Shown one piece after another: positions 15,693-24,243 of a DNA stretch of 36,401 bases. The notes below the pieces were generated by a model. That model was not told where the DNA came from and searched no databases. It was given only the letters and a program-made list of their open reading frames with translations. Made by a program: the position numbers and the translations under genes. The stretch lies in NCBI GenBank assembly GCA_934546745.1, contig CAKTDV010000025.1, positions 1-36,401 on the forward strand, in the 5' to 3' direction. Source of the DNA: an uncultured Desulfovibrio sp. (GTDB lineage Bacteria > Desulfobacterota > Desulfovibrionia > Desulfovibrionales > Desulfovibrionaceae). Position 1 is the stretch's first letter. Each line of letters starts with the position of its first letter.

Positions 15693-16223
15693 CTAATGCG
15701 TGCTTTCCGACGCGGGAACGGCGGGTTTCATGGCGGCCGCCGCAAAACGGCCGGCCAGCTCCTTCACCTTGTCCGTTTCGCACCACTGGGCGAACAGACC
15801 ACGCCATTGGGAAAAATCCATGAAGGTCTGTTCCAGCTGCTCCTCGTGCATCTGCACCCAGGCGTTGAACAGCTGCATACGCGTCTGAAAGGACGCGCTG
15901 TCAAAAACCATGTCGGCCATCTGGCGGGGCATGGCCTTGCCGTCCAGATGCCGCACCACAAAACCGCAGACGGCCTGTTGCGAATTTTCAAAGGAGGCCG
16001 TTTTCCCGTTGAGTTCCTCGGCCAGCGGCAGAAGGTGCGTATACTCCTCCCGGATGCGGGTCATGGCTTTTTCGGGAACGGCCAGATACAGTGTGCGCTC
16101 GCCGTCCATATCCCCGGCGTCGGCTTTTTCCGCAATGAAGTAGAAACGCAGCCAGTTCTCGAACATGACGGCTTCAAGGATGCTGACCACAGCCTGCTGA
16201 AATTCTTCCTGCTCTCTGGGCAT
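15693..16223 (-). CDS. Conserved-looking cytosolic protein of unknown function
   Basis: The 176-residue protein is mostly helical, has no signal peptide or membrane segment, and shows no motif I recognise. It begins MPREQEEFQQAVVSILEAVMFENWLRFYFI and is rich in Glu, Met and aromatic residues, unlike a random reading of GC-rich DNA, so it is a real gene. Its tail (KPAVPASESTH) is low in complexity. GAGGA stands seven bases before the ATG. It stands alone, convergent with the Csd4-like gene and divergent from the helicase gene across 169 bp. Confidence 0.75.
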   Translation of the reverse strand: MPREQEEFQQAVVSILEAVMFENWLRFYFIAEKADAGDMDGERTLYLAVPEKAMTRIREEYTHLLPLAEELNGKTASFENSQQAVCGFVVRHLDGKAMPRQMADMVFDSASFQTRMQLFNAWVQMHEEQLEQTFMDFSQWRGLFAQWCETDKVKELAGRFAAAAMKPAVPASESTH

Positions 16224-16392
16224 GGGATTCCTCGCTGAAAGTTGGATGCCGCCGCCGCGAAAAGGCGGAAGGCGGTCAGGACAATTCCGGGCAAAGTGTA
16301 CGGACGGTGGCGGAAGGCGTCAACACCCGCCCGCCGGAAACGAAAGAACGCCCTCACAATGCTCTTGAACAGTAACCCCCTTGTGGATTTCC

Positions 16393-18558
16393 ATGATGGA
16401 TTTCAGAGAACATTTGAACGCCGCCCAGTACGAGGCCGCCACCTGTGGCGATGGCCCCGTACTGGTCGTGGCCGGCGCGGGCAGCGGCAAGACACGCACC
16501 ATCGTACACCGTCTGGCATGGCTGGCGGAACAGGGCGTACCGCCCGCGTCCATGCTGTTGCTGACCTTTACCCGGAAGGCCGCCCATGAGATGTTGCAGC
16601 GCGCCGCGGCCACCGGCGATCAGGGGCTGATCGGCGTACAGGGCGGCACCTTTCATGCCTTCGCGTTCAGCGTGCTTCGCCGCTGGAGGCCGGTCTGGCT
16701 TGACGGCCGCGCCTTCTCCCTCATGGACAGCGCGGACATTACCGCCGCCCTCAAGGAATGCAAGGAAATGCTCGGCATCGCCAAAGGGGATCGCTCCTTT
16801 CCGAAAACACAGGCCGTGGCCGGTCTGTTGAGCAAGGCGCGCAACAAGGAACAGGCCATGGACGCCGTCCTGCAGCGGGAAGCCTGCCAGCTTCTGCCCC
16901 ATACCGAGGCCCTGACCCGCCTGGGAGAAGCCTATGCGGCCTATCGCCGGGAACGCGGGTTGCTGGACTATGACGATCTGCTCTTTGAGCTGGAAGCGCT
17001 CCTCCAGCGTGGCGGCGAAGCGGCGGAAAGCCTGCGGGCCCGTTTTCGCCACATTCTTGTGGACGAATATCAGGATACCAACCTCGTACAGGCACGCATC
17101 GTCCGGCTGCTGGCCGGACCGCCCGATGCCGCGCCGCAGGCCATGGGGAACGTCATGGCTGTGGGCGACGAAGCCCAGTCCATCTACGCGTTTCGCGGCG
17201 CGAACGTCAGGAACATTCTTGATTTCCCCCAACTGTTTCCCGGAGCGCGCATCATCCGGCTGGAAGAGAATTACCGATCCACCCGTCCCATTCTGGACGT
17301 GGCCAACAGCGTCCTGTCGCACGCCGCGGAATCGTTCCGCAAGCGTCTTTTCACACGCCGGGAAGGCGGCGCGCCCGTGCGTCTGGTCACGCCCCTGAGC
17401 GACAAAACGCAGGCCGTCGCTGTCGCCGCCCGCATCGCGGAACTGCTGGATCACTACTCCCCCAGCGACATCGCCGTGCTGTTCCGGGCGGGCTTTCATT
17501 CCTTCCAGCTGGAAATGGAGCTCAACCGGCGCGGCATCGCCTTTCACAAATATGGCGGCCTGCGCTATGCCGAGGCCGCGCACGTCAAGGATGCCATCGC
17601 CTATGCGCGCCTGCTGATCAACCCGCTGGACATGCCCTCCTTTACGCGGGTGGCGGCGCTCCATCCGGGCATCGGCCCCCGGACGGCCCGAAAGATCCAC
17701 GCGACACTGCTCTCCGGCGGCGGCGCGGCCCTGGGCAAGGCGCTGGCCAGGCATGAAAGCCTACGGGCGGATCTGGACTTTCTGGATAGCCTGCGGATGC
17801 GGACGCTCAGCCCGGCGGCCATATTGTCCTCCATCGTGGAACAGTACCGCCCCCACATGGAACAGGCCTATCCCGACGACTGGCCTCGACGTCAGCAGGC
17901 GCTGGAGGAAATCATCCAGATGGCCGCCGGATATGACGATCTCGACGTCTTTATCGCCGATCTGGCGCTGGAAACCCCGGAAGAGGAGGGGTCCGGCGAC
18001 CAGTCCGTCGTCCTCTCCACCATCCATTCGGCCAAGGGACTGGAATGGGACGCGGTGCTGATCATCGATCTGGCGGAAGACCGCTTCCCCACGCACCGCT
18101 CCATGAGCCGCCCTGAAGATTTTGAGGAAGAACGCCGCCTCATGTACGTGGCCTGCACCCGTGCCCGCAAGGAACTGGAGCTGTACTGCCCGTCAGCCAT
18201 TTACGACAGGGCGGAGCGCGGCAGCATGCCCGTGGGGCAAAGCCCCTTTGTCAGGGAACTCCCCGCGGGACTTGTGGAAACATGGACAGAGGGCTACGGC
18301 GGCATCCTGCGCCGCAAAGACGCCGGCGACGGGCGGCAAGGCCCTTCCGGAGACAGTCTTCCCACACGCGCTTACGGCGCGCGGTCGGGCGGCGCCGATC
18401 CGGACTCGCGGGGATCTGGCCCATGCGGCTATTGCCGGCACAGAATTTTCGGCCGGGGCAAGATCGTCCGCCACCTGCCCCCCGACAAGGTTCAGGTGAA
18501 CTTTCCCGGTTTTGGCCTGAAAGTCATTCTGGCGGAGTATCTGCTTCCCGAGGAGTAA
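16393..18558 (+). CDS. UvrD/Rep-type superfamily 1 DNA helicase
   Basis: The 721-residue protein carries the SF1A helicase motifs in order: Q-motif AAQYEAATCG, Walker A AGAGSGKTR (I), LLLTFTRKAAHEM (Ia), LDYDDLLFE, DEYQDTNLVQ (II), VGDEAQSIYAFRGA (III), RLEENYRST (IV), STIHSAKGLEWDAV (V), and EERRLMYVACTRARKEL (VI). The end is a PcrA-like tail (GRGKIVRHLPPDKVQVNFPGFGLKVI) that in PcrA/UvrD binds partners. It unwinds DNA 3' to 5' in repair or replication restart. The ATG pair at 16393 and 16396 has only a weak ribosome site. Its stop is two bases before thiL, so the two are co-transcribed. Confidence 0.92.
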   Translation: MMDFREHLNAAQYEAATCGDGPVLVVAGAGSGKTRTIVHRLAWLAEQGVPPASMLLLTFTRKAAHEMLQRAAATGDQGLIGVQGGTFHAFAFSVLRRWRPVWLDGRAFSLMDSADITAALKECKEMLGIAKGDRSFPKTQAVAGLLSKARNKEQAMDAVLQREACQLLPHTEALTRLGEAYAAYRRERGLLDYDDLLFELEALLQRGGEAAESLRARFRHILVDEYQDTNLVQARIVRLLAGPPDAAPQAMGNVMAVGDEAQSIYAFRGANVRNILDFPQLFPGARIIRLEENYRSTRPILDVANSVLSHAAESFRKRLFTRREGGAPVRLVTPLSDKTQAVAVAARIAELLDHYSPSDIAVLFRAGFHSFQLEMELNRRGIAFHKYGGLRYAEAAHVKDAIAYARLLINPLDMPSFTRVAALHPGIGPRTARKIHATLLSGGGAALGKALARHESLRADLDFLDSLRMRTLSPAAILSSIVEQYRPHMEQAYPDDWPRRQQALEEIIQMAAGYDDLDVFIADLALETPEEEGSGDQSVVLSTIHSAKGLEWDAVLIIDLAEDRFPTHRSMSRPEDFEEERRLMYVACTRARKELELYCPSAIYDRAERGSMPVGQSPFVRELPAGLVETWTEGYGGILRRKDAGDGRQGPSGDSLPTRAYGARSGGADPDSRGSGPCGYCRHRIFGRGKIVRHLPPDKVQVNFPGFGLKVILAEYLLPEE

Positions 18559-18560
18559 GC

Positions 18561-19583
18561 ATGCCCACTCACCCGCACCCCTCTCTTTCCGAGGATGGCA
18601 TACTGAAACGGCTGTCGCGCCATTTCCCCGATACGCACGATGCCCTGCTCATCGGCCGGGGCGACGACTGCGCCATGCTGCGCCCCGGCGGCCCCCTGTG
18701 CGTCAGCACCGACCTGTTTCTTGAGGACGTCCATTTCCGGCGTTCCTATTTTACGCCCGCCGATATCGGGTACAAGGCGCTGGCGGTCAATACCAGCGAT
18801 CTGGCCGCCTGCGGCGCGCGCCCGTTGGCCTTTACCCTGGCCCTTGGGCTGCCCAGAGGCGTGGACGATGCCTGGCTGGACGCCTTTTTCTCAGGTATGG
18901 CCGAGGCCGCCCGCCCCTGGCGCATGGCGCTGGCGGGCGGCGATCTGTCGCGCTGCGATCGCCTGTCCGTTTCCATCACCGTGTGGGGAGAAGCCTACGG
19001 AGCGCCGGAAAACGCCGTTTTTCTCGCACGCGGTGGCGCCATGCCTGGCGACAGTATTTTTCTTGTGGGTCAGGTGGGCCTTGCCAGAGTAGGTCTTGCC
19101 GTTCTGGAAAAACAGGGGCGCGCCGCCTGTGATCGCTGGCCCGCCGCCTGCGCCGCGCACCTGCGGCCGCTGCCCCGCGTGGATGCGGGGCTGATGCTGG
19201 CCCGCGCGGGAAGCAACGCCCGCCCCCCCGTACTGATGGACGTTTCCGACGGGCTGGCGCGCGATCTGCCCCGACTGCTGGGGACGGGCAACGGAAACGC
19301 CTTTGGCGCGGCCCTGCTGCTGCCACGAGGGCGGCTGCACCCGGAAGTGAACCACTATGCCGAAGCCCACGGCCTGGATCCTGTGGAACAGGCGTTGCTG
19401 GGCGGCGAGGACTATGCCCTGCTGGGGGCCTGCGCCCCGGATATGCTGCCGCCGCTTCATGCCGCCATCCCCGATCTCTGGACTATTGGCGTCGTCACGG
19501 AAGAAGGGCTGACCTGCAACAACCGTTCTCTGGAGGGTCTTGAGGGCTTTGATCATTTCAGGGAGGAGGCTGCCCATGTCTGA
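18561..19583 (+). CDS. thiL: Thiamine-monophosphate kinase
   Basis: ThiL phosphorylates thiamine monophosphate, the product of ThiE, to the active cofactor thiamine diphosphate. The 340-residue protein shows IGRGDDCAML, CVSTDLFLEDVHFRR, GYKALAVNTSDLAACGARP, and LMDVSDGLARDL, the Mg-ATP site pattern of the family, with GGEDYALL near the end. Its ribosome site AGGAG lies in the last codons of the helicase gene. The stop overlaps the start of the class II aldolase gene by eight bases, suggesting translational coupling. Confidence 0.95.
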   Translation: MPTHPHPSLSEDGILKRLSRHFPDTHDALLIGRGDDCAMLRPGGPLCVSTDLFLEDVHFRRSYFTPADIGYKALAVNTSDLAACGARPLAFTLALGLPRGVDDAWLDAFFSGMAEAARPWRMALAGGDLSRCDRLSVSITVWGEAYGAPENAVFLARGGAMPGDSIFLVGQVGLARVGLAVLEKQGRAACDRWPAACAAHLRPLPRVDAGLMLARAGSNARPPVLMDVSDGLARDLPRLLGTGNGNAFGAALLLPRGRLHPEVNHYAEAHGLDPVEQALLGGEDYALLGACAPDMLPPLHAAIPDLWTIGVVTEEGLTCNNRSLEGLEGFDHFREEAAHV

Positions 19584-20208
19584 GATGGCTTCGCTCCCCG
19601 GTTGTGCCGGCGCATGGCGGCGCATGGCGCGCTGCTGCCGCGATGCCTGGCAAAGCGGCCTGCTGCGCGGCTTCAACGGCAACGCCAGCGAACGCCTTCC
19701 CGGCGGCAACGTGCTGATGACCCGTGCGGGCTGCGCCAAGGGACGCCTGCGCCAACGCGACGCCTGCGTGCTGACTCCCGACGGCGGCATCGTGCTTGGA
19801 GGCCCGGCCTCATCGGAAGGCCGCATGCATCTGGTCATCTATAAGGCGCTGCCGCAAACGCGGGCCGTGCTGCACACCCATCCACCGCTGCTTCTGGCCC
19901 TGTCGCTACGCCTCGCCGCCGTGGACCCCGACGGCTGGAGAGATGCCTTTCTGAACCTGCCTCTGTTCGAGGCACGGACATGGAAACAGCGACTGGCCTT
20001 TGCGCCCGCCCTGCCGCCCGGAACGCCGGATCTGGCTCTGGCCGTGGCGGAAGCGGCGCGAACCGCCCCAGCCGTATGGATGGAATCCCACGGGCTCTGC
20101 TGTCATGGCGGCGATCCTGCCTTTTGTCTCGATCTCTCCGAACATCTTGAACACCTGGCCGCCATCCAACTGGCAGGCATGGGCGCGCCCGCGGACGGAA
20201 CGCCCTGA
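19576..20208 (+). CDS. Class II aldolase/adducin-family protein
   Basis: The 210-residue protein has the zinc-aldolase features of the FucA/AraD/MtnB group: GFNGNASERL (residues 32-41), SSEGRMH with Glu81, the His pair HTH (100-102), and a third His in ESHGLCCHG (172). Such enzymes split or epimerise phosphorylated sugars, or dehydrate methylthioribulose phosphate (MtnB); the substrate here cannot be told. GGAGGAGG lies six bases before the ATG, and the gene starts within the end of thiL. Aldolase genes beside thiL are not an obvious functional pair. Confidence 0.85.
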   Translation: MSEMASLPGCAGAWRRMARCCRDAWQSGLLRGFNGNASERLPGGNVLMTRAGCAKGRLRQRDACVLTPDGGIVLGGPASSEGRMHLVIYKALPQTRAVLHTHPPLLLALSLRLAAVDPDGWRDAFLNLPLFEARTWKQRLAFAPALPPGTPDLALAVAEAARTAPAVWMESHGLCCHGGDPAFCLDLSEHLEHLAAIQLAGMGAPADGTP

Positions 20209-20317
20209 CGCGCCGATCACACAGCGTTCTTCAGGAAAACACAGGGAAACAGACGGTCGCAGACGGAATTTGCGATGTTTCACAGCTTGAAAAAAAGCCT
20301 GAAATCTGGGAAAAGCA

Positions 20318-20333
20318 GGACTGCGCGCAGTCC
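20318..20333. promoter_or_regulatory. 16-bp perfect palindrome upstream of ridA
   Basis: GGACTGCG followed directly by CGCAGTCC forms an uninterrupted 16-bp palindrome, 37 bases before the ridA start. It could be a repressor site for ridA or part of the end of the preceding transcript. There is no T-run after it. Confidence 0.35.
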
Positions 20334-20369
20334 GCGCCACTACCTGTTGTTTCAGAAGGAGATGCCTCA

Positions 20370-20744
20370 ATGTTCAAGCCCATTGCCACTGAAAAGGCGC
20401 CTGCCGCCATTGGCCCCTATTCCCAGGGGACAACCATTGACAATCTCGTGTTCAGCTCCGGTCAGATTCCTGTCAATCCCCTGACAAAAACCATGCCTGA
20501 AGGTATCGGGGATCAGGCGCGCCAGTCCCTCAATAACGTAAAAGCCGTTCTTGAAGCCGCTGGCTCCTCCATGAGCAAAGTCTTCAAGGTCAACGTCTTT
20601 CTGGCGGATATGGGTGACTTTGCCGCTGTCAATGAAATTTACAAAGAATTCTTTTCCGCTCCCTATCCCGCGCGCAGCTGCGTTGCCGTGGCGGCCCTGC
20701 CTCTCGGCGCGCGCGTGGAGATCGAAGCCATCGCCGTGAAATAA
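20370..20744 (+). CDS. ridA: RidA-family reactive enamine/imine deaminase
   Basis: RidA hydrolyses reactive 2-aminoacrylate and related imines formed by PLP enzymes such as threonine dehydratase, protecting PLP-dependent proteins. The 124-residue protein has the family length, AIGPYSQG (Tyr17), FSSGQIPVNP, the key Arg in YPARSCVAV (R102), and EIEAIAVK with Glu119 at the end. AAGGAG stands eight bases before the ATG. It is a single gene closed by a strong terminator. Confidence 0.95.
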   Translation: MFKPIATEKAPAAIGPYSQGTTIDNLVFSSGQIPVNPLTKTMPEGIGDQARQSLNNVKAVLEAAGSSMSKVFKVNVFLADMGDFAAVNEIYKEFFSAPYPARSCVAVAALPLGARVEIEAIAVK

Positions 20745-20759
20745 GGCGGAACATGCGAC

Positions 20760-20816
20760 GCATCGGCGAAAAAGGGAGGGCGGCCTTTCGGGCCGCCCTC
20801 CCTTTTTCGCCGATGC
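20760..20816. terminator. Strong bidirectional rho-independent terminator
   Basis: A perfect 26-bp stem (20760-20785 with 20791-20816) has a 5-base loop. Its GC-rich core is flanked by A5 on one side and T5 on the other, so it works for ridA on the plus strand and for cheW coming from the right on the minus strand. Confidence 0.92.
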
Positions 20817-20870
20817 CGCAACAAACGACAACCGCGGAATGCCTTGGAGGGATTTCAATGCGAAACCGCT

Positions 20871-21347
20871 CTAATTGGTCTCCAGGCTTGTATTGTTCAA
20901 CAGATAATTCAGATCAAGAAGAATCAGCAGCCGATCGCCCAGTTTGCCGACACCCCGGATATATTCGGAACCGATGCCCGCGACCACCGGCGGAGCTTCC
21001 TCGACTGTGGATGCGGGAATACGCAGAACCTCGGAAACGGCATCGACAAGAAAGCCCACGATTTTCTGATCAAATTCCATGACCACGATACGCGTGCTGG
21101 CGTTGTGTTCCACGACGGGCTTGCAGAAACGCGTGCGCATATTGACTACAGGAATGACCTTGCCGCGCAGGTTGATGACGCCCTCAATGAAGGCCGGGGC
21201 GCGCGGTACCATGGTGATCTGCATCAGGCGGATGATTTCCTGTACCGCCAGAATATCGACGCCAAATTCCTCCTCACCGATATGAAAGGTCACCAACTGT
21301 ATCAGATCGTCATCGTGTGCCTGCTGATCGGTACTCTGCTGGCTCAT
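20871..21347 (-). CDS. cheW: Chemotaxis coupling protein CheW
   Basis: CheW links chemoreceptors to the CheA kinase. The 158-residue protein is a single CheW domain: LVTFHIGEEEFGVDILAVQEIIR (about 18-40), PRAPAFIEGVINLRGKVIPVVNMR (about 48-71, the most conserved block), a GFLVDAVSEVLRI strand, and GVGKLGDRLLILLDLNYLL at the end. GGAGGA stands before the ATG. The gene is not in a che operon here but has its own FliA-type promoter (21385-21411), so it should be made together with late flagellar genes. Confidence 0.96.
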   Translation of the reverse strand: MSQQSTDQQAHDDDLIQLVTFHIGEEEFGVDILAVQEIIRLMQITMVPRAPAFIEGVINLRGKVIPVVNMRTRFCKPVVEHNASTRIVVMEFDQKIVGFLVDAVSEVLRIPASTVEEAPPVVAGIGSEYIRGVGKLGDRLLILLDLNYLLNNTSLETN

Positions 21348-21384
21348 GTACAGTCCTCCGTAGGCTGCGAACGCATGCTTCTCT

Positions 21385-21411
21385 TTATCGGCAAAAGCGC
21401 AAAAAACCTTG
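21385..21411 (-). promoter_or_regulatory. Sigma28 (FliA) promoter of cheW
   Basis: On the minus strand, CAAGGTTT (21411-21404) and GCCGATAA (21392-21385) are spaced by 11 bases. The -10 box is a perfect match to the flagellar sigma28 consensus (TAAAGTTT, 11 bases, GCCGATAA), and the -35 box matches in 6 of 8 positions. Transcription would start about 30 bases before the cheW ATG. Confidence 0.82.
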
Positions 21412-21510
21412 AGGCCCGCGCCGCCATAACCTGTCTATTGTGCCATTGCCGGGCCGTGAGCGCAAGAGCCCCTTTCGGAAACGCGGCAACGGCGGGGCTT
21501 CCAGTGCGTT

Positions 21511-22587
21511 CTAGTCGCTGTCCTCGGCCTGCGCCTTGAGGGCTTCGGCCTGTGCCGCCGTGGCAAGGGCCTCCAGCAGGGTATCCAGCTCGCCTTCCAT
21601 GATACGATCCAGAGAATACAGCGTCAGATTGATCCGGTGATCCGTACACCGCCCCTGCGGGAAATTATAGGTGCGGATACGCTCGGATCGATCGCCACTG
21701 CCCACCTGCGCCCTGCGATCGGCGGAAAGCTCGCTGTTCTGGCGTTCCTGTTCCGCGGCAAGAATGCGCGAGGCGAGCACCTTCATGGCGCGCGCCTTGT
21801 TCTTGTGCTGCGAACGCTCGTCCTGGCAGGTCACCACGGTGCCGGTGGGAATATGGGTAATGCGTACCGCCGATTCCGTCTTGTTGACGTGCTGGCCGCC
21901 CGCGCCGGAGGCGCGGTAAATGTCAATACGCAGGTCTTCGGGACGTATTTCCACGTCCACTTCCTCCGCTTCGGGCATGACGGCCACCGTGGCCGCGGAC
22001 GTATGGATGCGGCCCTGCGTTTCCGTGGCGGGGACGCGCTGGACACGGTGCGCGCCCGCCTCGAACTTCAGATGGCTGTACACACGATCCCCGGAAATGA
22101 GGCAGATGACTTCCTTGTAACCGCCGGAATCGGAAGGCGATTCGCTCATCACTTCCACTTTCCAGCCTTTGAGTTCGGCATAGCGGCTGTACATACGGAA
22201 CAGATCCGCGGCGAACAGGGCGGCTTCCTCGCCGCCAGTGCCGGCGCGGATTTCCAGAATGGTGTTTTTTTCGTCCAGCGGATCCTTGGGCAGCAACAAC
22301 ACCTTGAGCTTCCGCTCAATTTCGGGCAACTCCGCTTCGCGGGCGGCGATTTCCTCCTGCGCCATGACCCTGATATCCGGATCCGCATCGTGCAGCAGGG
22401 CCCTGTTATCCTCGATATCGCGCACGGCGTCGCGGTGGCTGCGGAAAAGCTCCACCACATCCCGCAGATCAGCATGGGCCTTGGTCAGTTTGCGGTAGTG
22501 CTCCTGATCATTGAAAACATCCGGGTCGGAAAGGGACTTTTCCAACTCCATATATTTTTTTTCCAGCCCTTCAAGCTTGGCAAACAT
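21511..22587 (-). CDS. prfA: Peptide chain release factor 1
   Basis: RF1 reads UAA and UAG stop codons and releases the finished protein. The 358-residue protein has the usual length, the codon-reading PAT tripeptide (186-188, in RVPATETQGRIHTSA), and the catalytic GGQ at 230-232 in ASGAGGQHVNKTESAVR. The GGQ glutamine is normally methylated by PrmC, whose gene often follows prfA; here cheW follows instead. GGAG lies before the ATG. It is 55 bp behind the DUF1385 gene, in the conserved order rpmE, DUF1385, prfA. Confidence 0.97.
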   Translation of the reverse strand: MFAKLEGLEKKYMELEKSLSDPDVFNDQEHYRKLTKAHADLRDVVELFRSHRDAVRDIEDNRALLHDADPDIRVMAQEEIAAREAELPEIERKLKVLLLPKDPLDEKNTILEIRAGTGGEEAALFAADLFRMYSRYAELKGWKVEVMSESPSDSGGYKEVICLISGDRVYSHLKFEAGAHRVQRVPATETQGRIHTSAATVAVMPEAEEVDVEIRPEDLRIDIYRASGAGGQHVNKTESAVRITHIPTGTVVTCQDERSQHKNKARAMKVLASRILAAEQERQNSELSADRRAQVGSGDRSERIRTYNFPQGRCTDHRINLTLYSLDRIMEGELDTLLEALATAAQAEALKAQAEDSD

Positions 22588-22642
22588 AGATAGACACTCC
22601 TCAAAAAAACGTAGACGGCCTTTCCCCGGAAAGGAGTCCCTC

Positions 22643-23671
22643 TCAGGCCCCGGCGTCGTCCTGGAGGCTGTGCGGCGCCGTCAGCACGCGCGCGCCGTCT
22701 TCAGGGCCAAGAGCCTCGTACAGGGCGACGATGGCCACATCCAGCTGGCCAGCATCCGGTTCGCGGGTCGTCAGTCGTTGCAGGGCCAGCCCGGGCGCGC
22801 GCAAAAGCGTTGCCGGAAAACCGTCGTCCAGCCGGGCGGCGAAACGAATCAGTTCATAGGCCAGCGCGCTTATGGGGATAATCAGCGCCATTTTAAAAAG
22901 CACCGCCCCCGTATGCTTGAGCCATGTCTGCTCCGGCGTCCAGTATGACAGCAGCAGGGGCACCAGCAGCGCGTGCAGCACCATGGAAATACAAATCACA
23001 AACAGAAGAAAGGTCGTGCCGCAACGGGGATGCAGGCGGCTCATGCGCGCCGCGAAATCCACATCGACCGTCTGCCCGGATTCAAAGGCATGAATGGCCT
23101 TGTGTTCCGCCCCATGATACTGAAAGACGCGCCGGATATCCGGTACCAGCGAAATACCCCCGATATACAGCAGGAAGATGACGCACCTGAAAAAACCGTC
23201 CCAGAGATGAAAGCTCACCCCCTCCACCGCGCCGCCAACCCCCTGCCACTGCATAATCAGGGAAAGCGCGTGTGGTACGGCAACAAAGAGCAGCGCCGCC
23301 ATGCCCGCGGCGACACACAGGGTCAGCGCAAGCTGCCAGTTCCGCAAGGGTTCCTCCTCGCCTTCGGCCAGCGCCTCGGCGGATCGGTTCAGAGCCCTGA
23401 TGCCATTGATCAGCGTTTCCACCAGCAGGGGAAAGCCACGTACAAAAGGAAGCTTGAGCGGAGGGAAGCGCGTCAGGCTGAACCACGGCAAACGTCTGGC
23501 GCGGATACCGCCGTCAGGCATGCGCAGCGCCAGCGCATACGTATCGGCATTGCGCATCATGACGCCTTCCATGACCGCCTGCCCGCCGACGGTGGGACAG
23601 CCTGCCGCAAGCAGCGCCGCGGGGAACAGGCGGCGGCAGCGCCGCCATGCGCCGGAAAAGGGAACGTGCAT
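22643..23671 (-). CDS. DUF1385-family membrane protein (YqhQ-like)
   Basis: The 342-residue protein matches the DUF1385 family: VGGQAVMEGVMMRN near the start, several membrane helices (about 115-140, 165-185, 220-250, 260-285), and the hallmark FQYHGAEHKAIHAFE between them, then HPRCGTTFLLFV. Its role is unknown, though it is regularly found between rpmE and prfA. The ATG at 23671 follows AGGAA at the right spacing; the frame stays open 10 codons upstream without a site. The final ~50 residues are a soluble helical tail. Confidence 0.88.
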   Translation of the reverse strand: MHVPFSGAWRRCRRLFPAALLAAGCPTVGGQAVMEGVMMRNADTYALALRMPDGGIRARRLPWFSLTRFPPLKLPFVRGFPLLVETLINGIRALNRSAEALAEGEEEPLRNWQLALTLCVAAGMAALLFVAVPHALSLIMQWQGVGGAVEGVSFHLWDGFFRCVIFLLYIGGISLVPDIRRVFQYHGAEHKAIHAFESGQTVDVDFAARMSRLHPRCGTTFLLFVICISMVLHALLVPLLLSYWTPEQTWLKHTGAVLFKMALIIPISALAYELIRFAARLDDGFPATLLRAPGLALQRLTTREPDAGQLDVAIVALYEALGPEDGARVLTAPHSLQDDAGA

Positions 23672-23742
23672 ATCCTGCTTTCCTGCGCGCGCAGCGCGCA
23701 CGGTTTCGCGCCAACGGCACAGGGCGGAGGCGCGTCACAATG

Positions 23743-23802
23743 AAAAAACAAGCCTCCGCCAAGGCCGTGCGCCGCACCGCGCGCAACAGCCCCGCCGGAG
23801 GC
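23743..23802 (-). terminator. Possible terminator after rpmE
   Basis: Read on the minus strand, GCCTCCG (23802-23796) can pair with CGGAGGC (23758-23752) and is followed by TTGTTTTTT. The loop of about 37 bases is long and itself GC-rich, so folding is uncertain. If real, it would partly separate rpmE from the DUF1385 and prfA genes. Confidence 0.35.
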
Positions 23803-23871
23803 AGAACACAGATGCCGCCCACGCAAAAGCGGGACGAAGAACCGCACGAGGCGAAATACCACGCCCGGCGC

Positions 23872-24084
23872 TTACTTCTGCTCGAACTTGGCGTACTTCT
23901 TGCGGAAGCGGTCAATACGGCCAGCCGTATCCAGAAAACGCTGCTTGCCGGTGAAGAAGGGATGGCAGGCGGAACAGACTTCCACGTGAACCTGCTCGCC
24001 CTTGGTGGAAAGCACTTCTTCCCGATGGCCGCACGCGCATGTAATGGTGGCCTTATACACGGTGGGATGAATATCTTTTTTCAT
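23872..24084 (-). CDS. rpmE: 50S ribosomal protein L31
   Basis: L31 sits on the large ribosomal subunit and bridges to the small one. The 70-residue protein is the zinc-binding (C+) form, with CACGH and CSACHPFFTGKQ supplying the cysteines, and starts MKKDIHPTVYKATITC. The ATG at 24084 has GAGG eight bases upstream, displayed in a hairpin loop. It has its own promoter and a structured leader. Order with the DUF1385 gene and prfA is conserved. Confidence 0.95.
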   Translation of the reverse strand: MKKDIHPTVYKATITCACGHREEVLSTKGEQVHVEVCSACHPFFTGKQRFLDTAGRIDRFRKKYAKFEQK

Positions 24085-24177
24085 GGTTGTTACCTCATAA
24101 CATCGGCATGTGCCGCCGGTTTCTGTGAAATCGCCCGTTCCCGTGCGGCGATAGTGAGACGGCGGCACGGGATGAAG
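24085..24177 (-). promoter_or_regulatory. Structured rpmE leader, candidate L31 autoregulatory RNA
   Basis: The ~93-base leader can fold in two exclusive ways on the minus strand: CCCGTGC (24171-24165) with GCACGGG (24146-24140), or GTGCCGCCG (24168-24160) with CGGCGGCAC (24118-24110). Next to the start codon a perfect 5-bp hairpin (24102-24098 with 24092-24088) holds the GAGG ribosome site in its loop. L31 leaders that bind their own protein are known in other phyla; this one is inferred from structure only. Confidence 0.5.
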
Positions 24178-24183
24178 GGGTCA

Positions 24184-24212
24184 TCTATAGCCTGTTTCGG
24201 CGTTTTTTGCAA
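24184..24212 (-). promoter_or_regulatory. Sigma70 promoter of rpmE
   Basis: On the minus strand TTGCAA (24212-24207) and TATAGA (24189-24184) are spaced by exactly 17 bases. The start of transcription would be near 24177, leaving a leader of about 93 bases. Confidence 0.7.
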
Positions 24213-24243
24213 GTCCGCCGGACCTCGCTTCCGGCAAAAGCGA

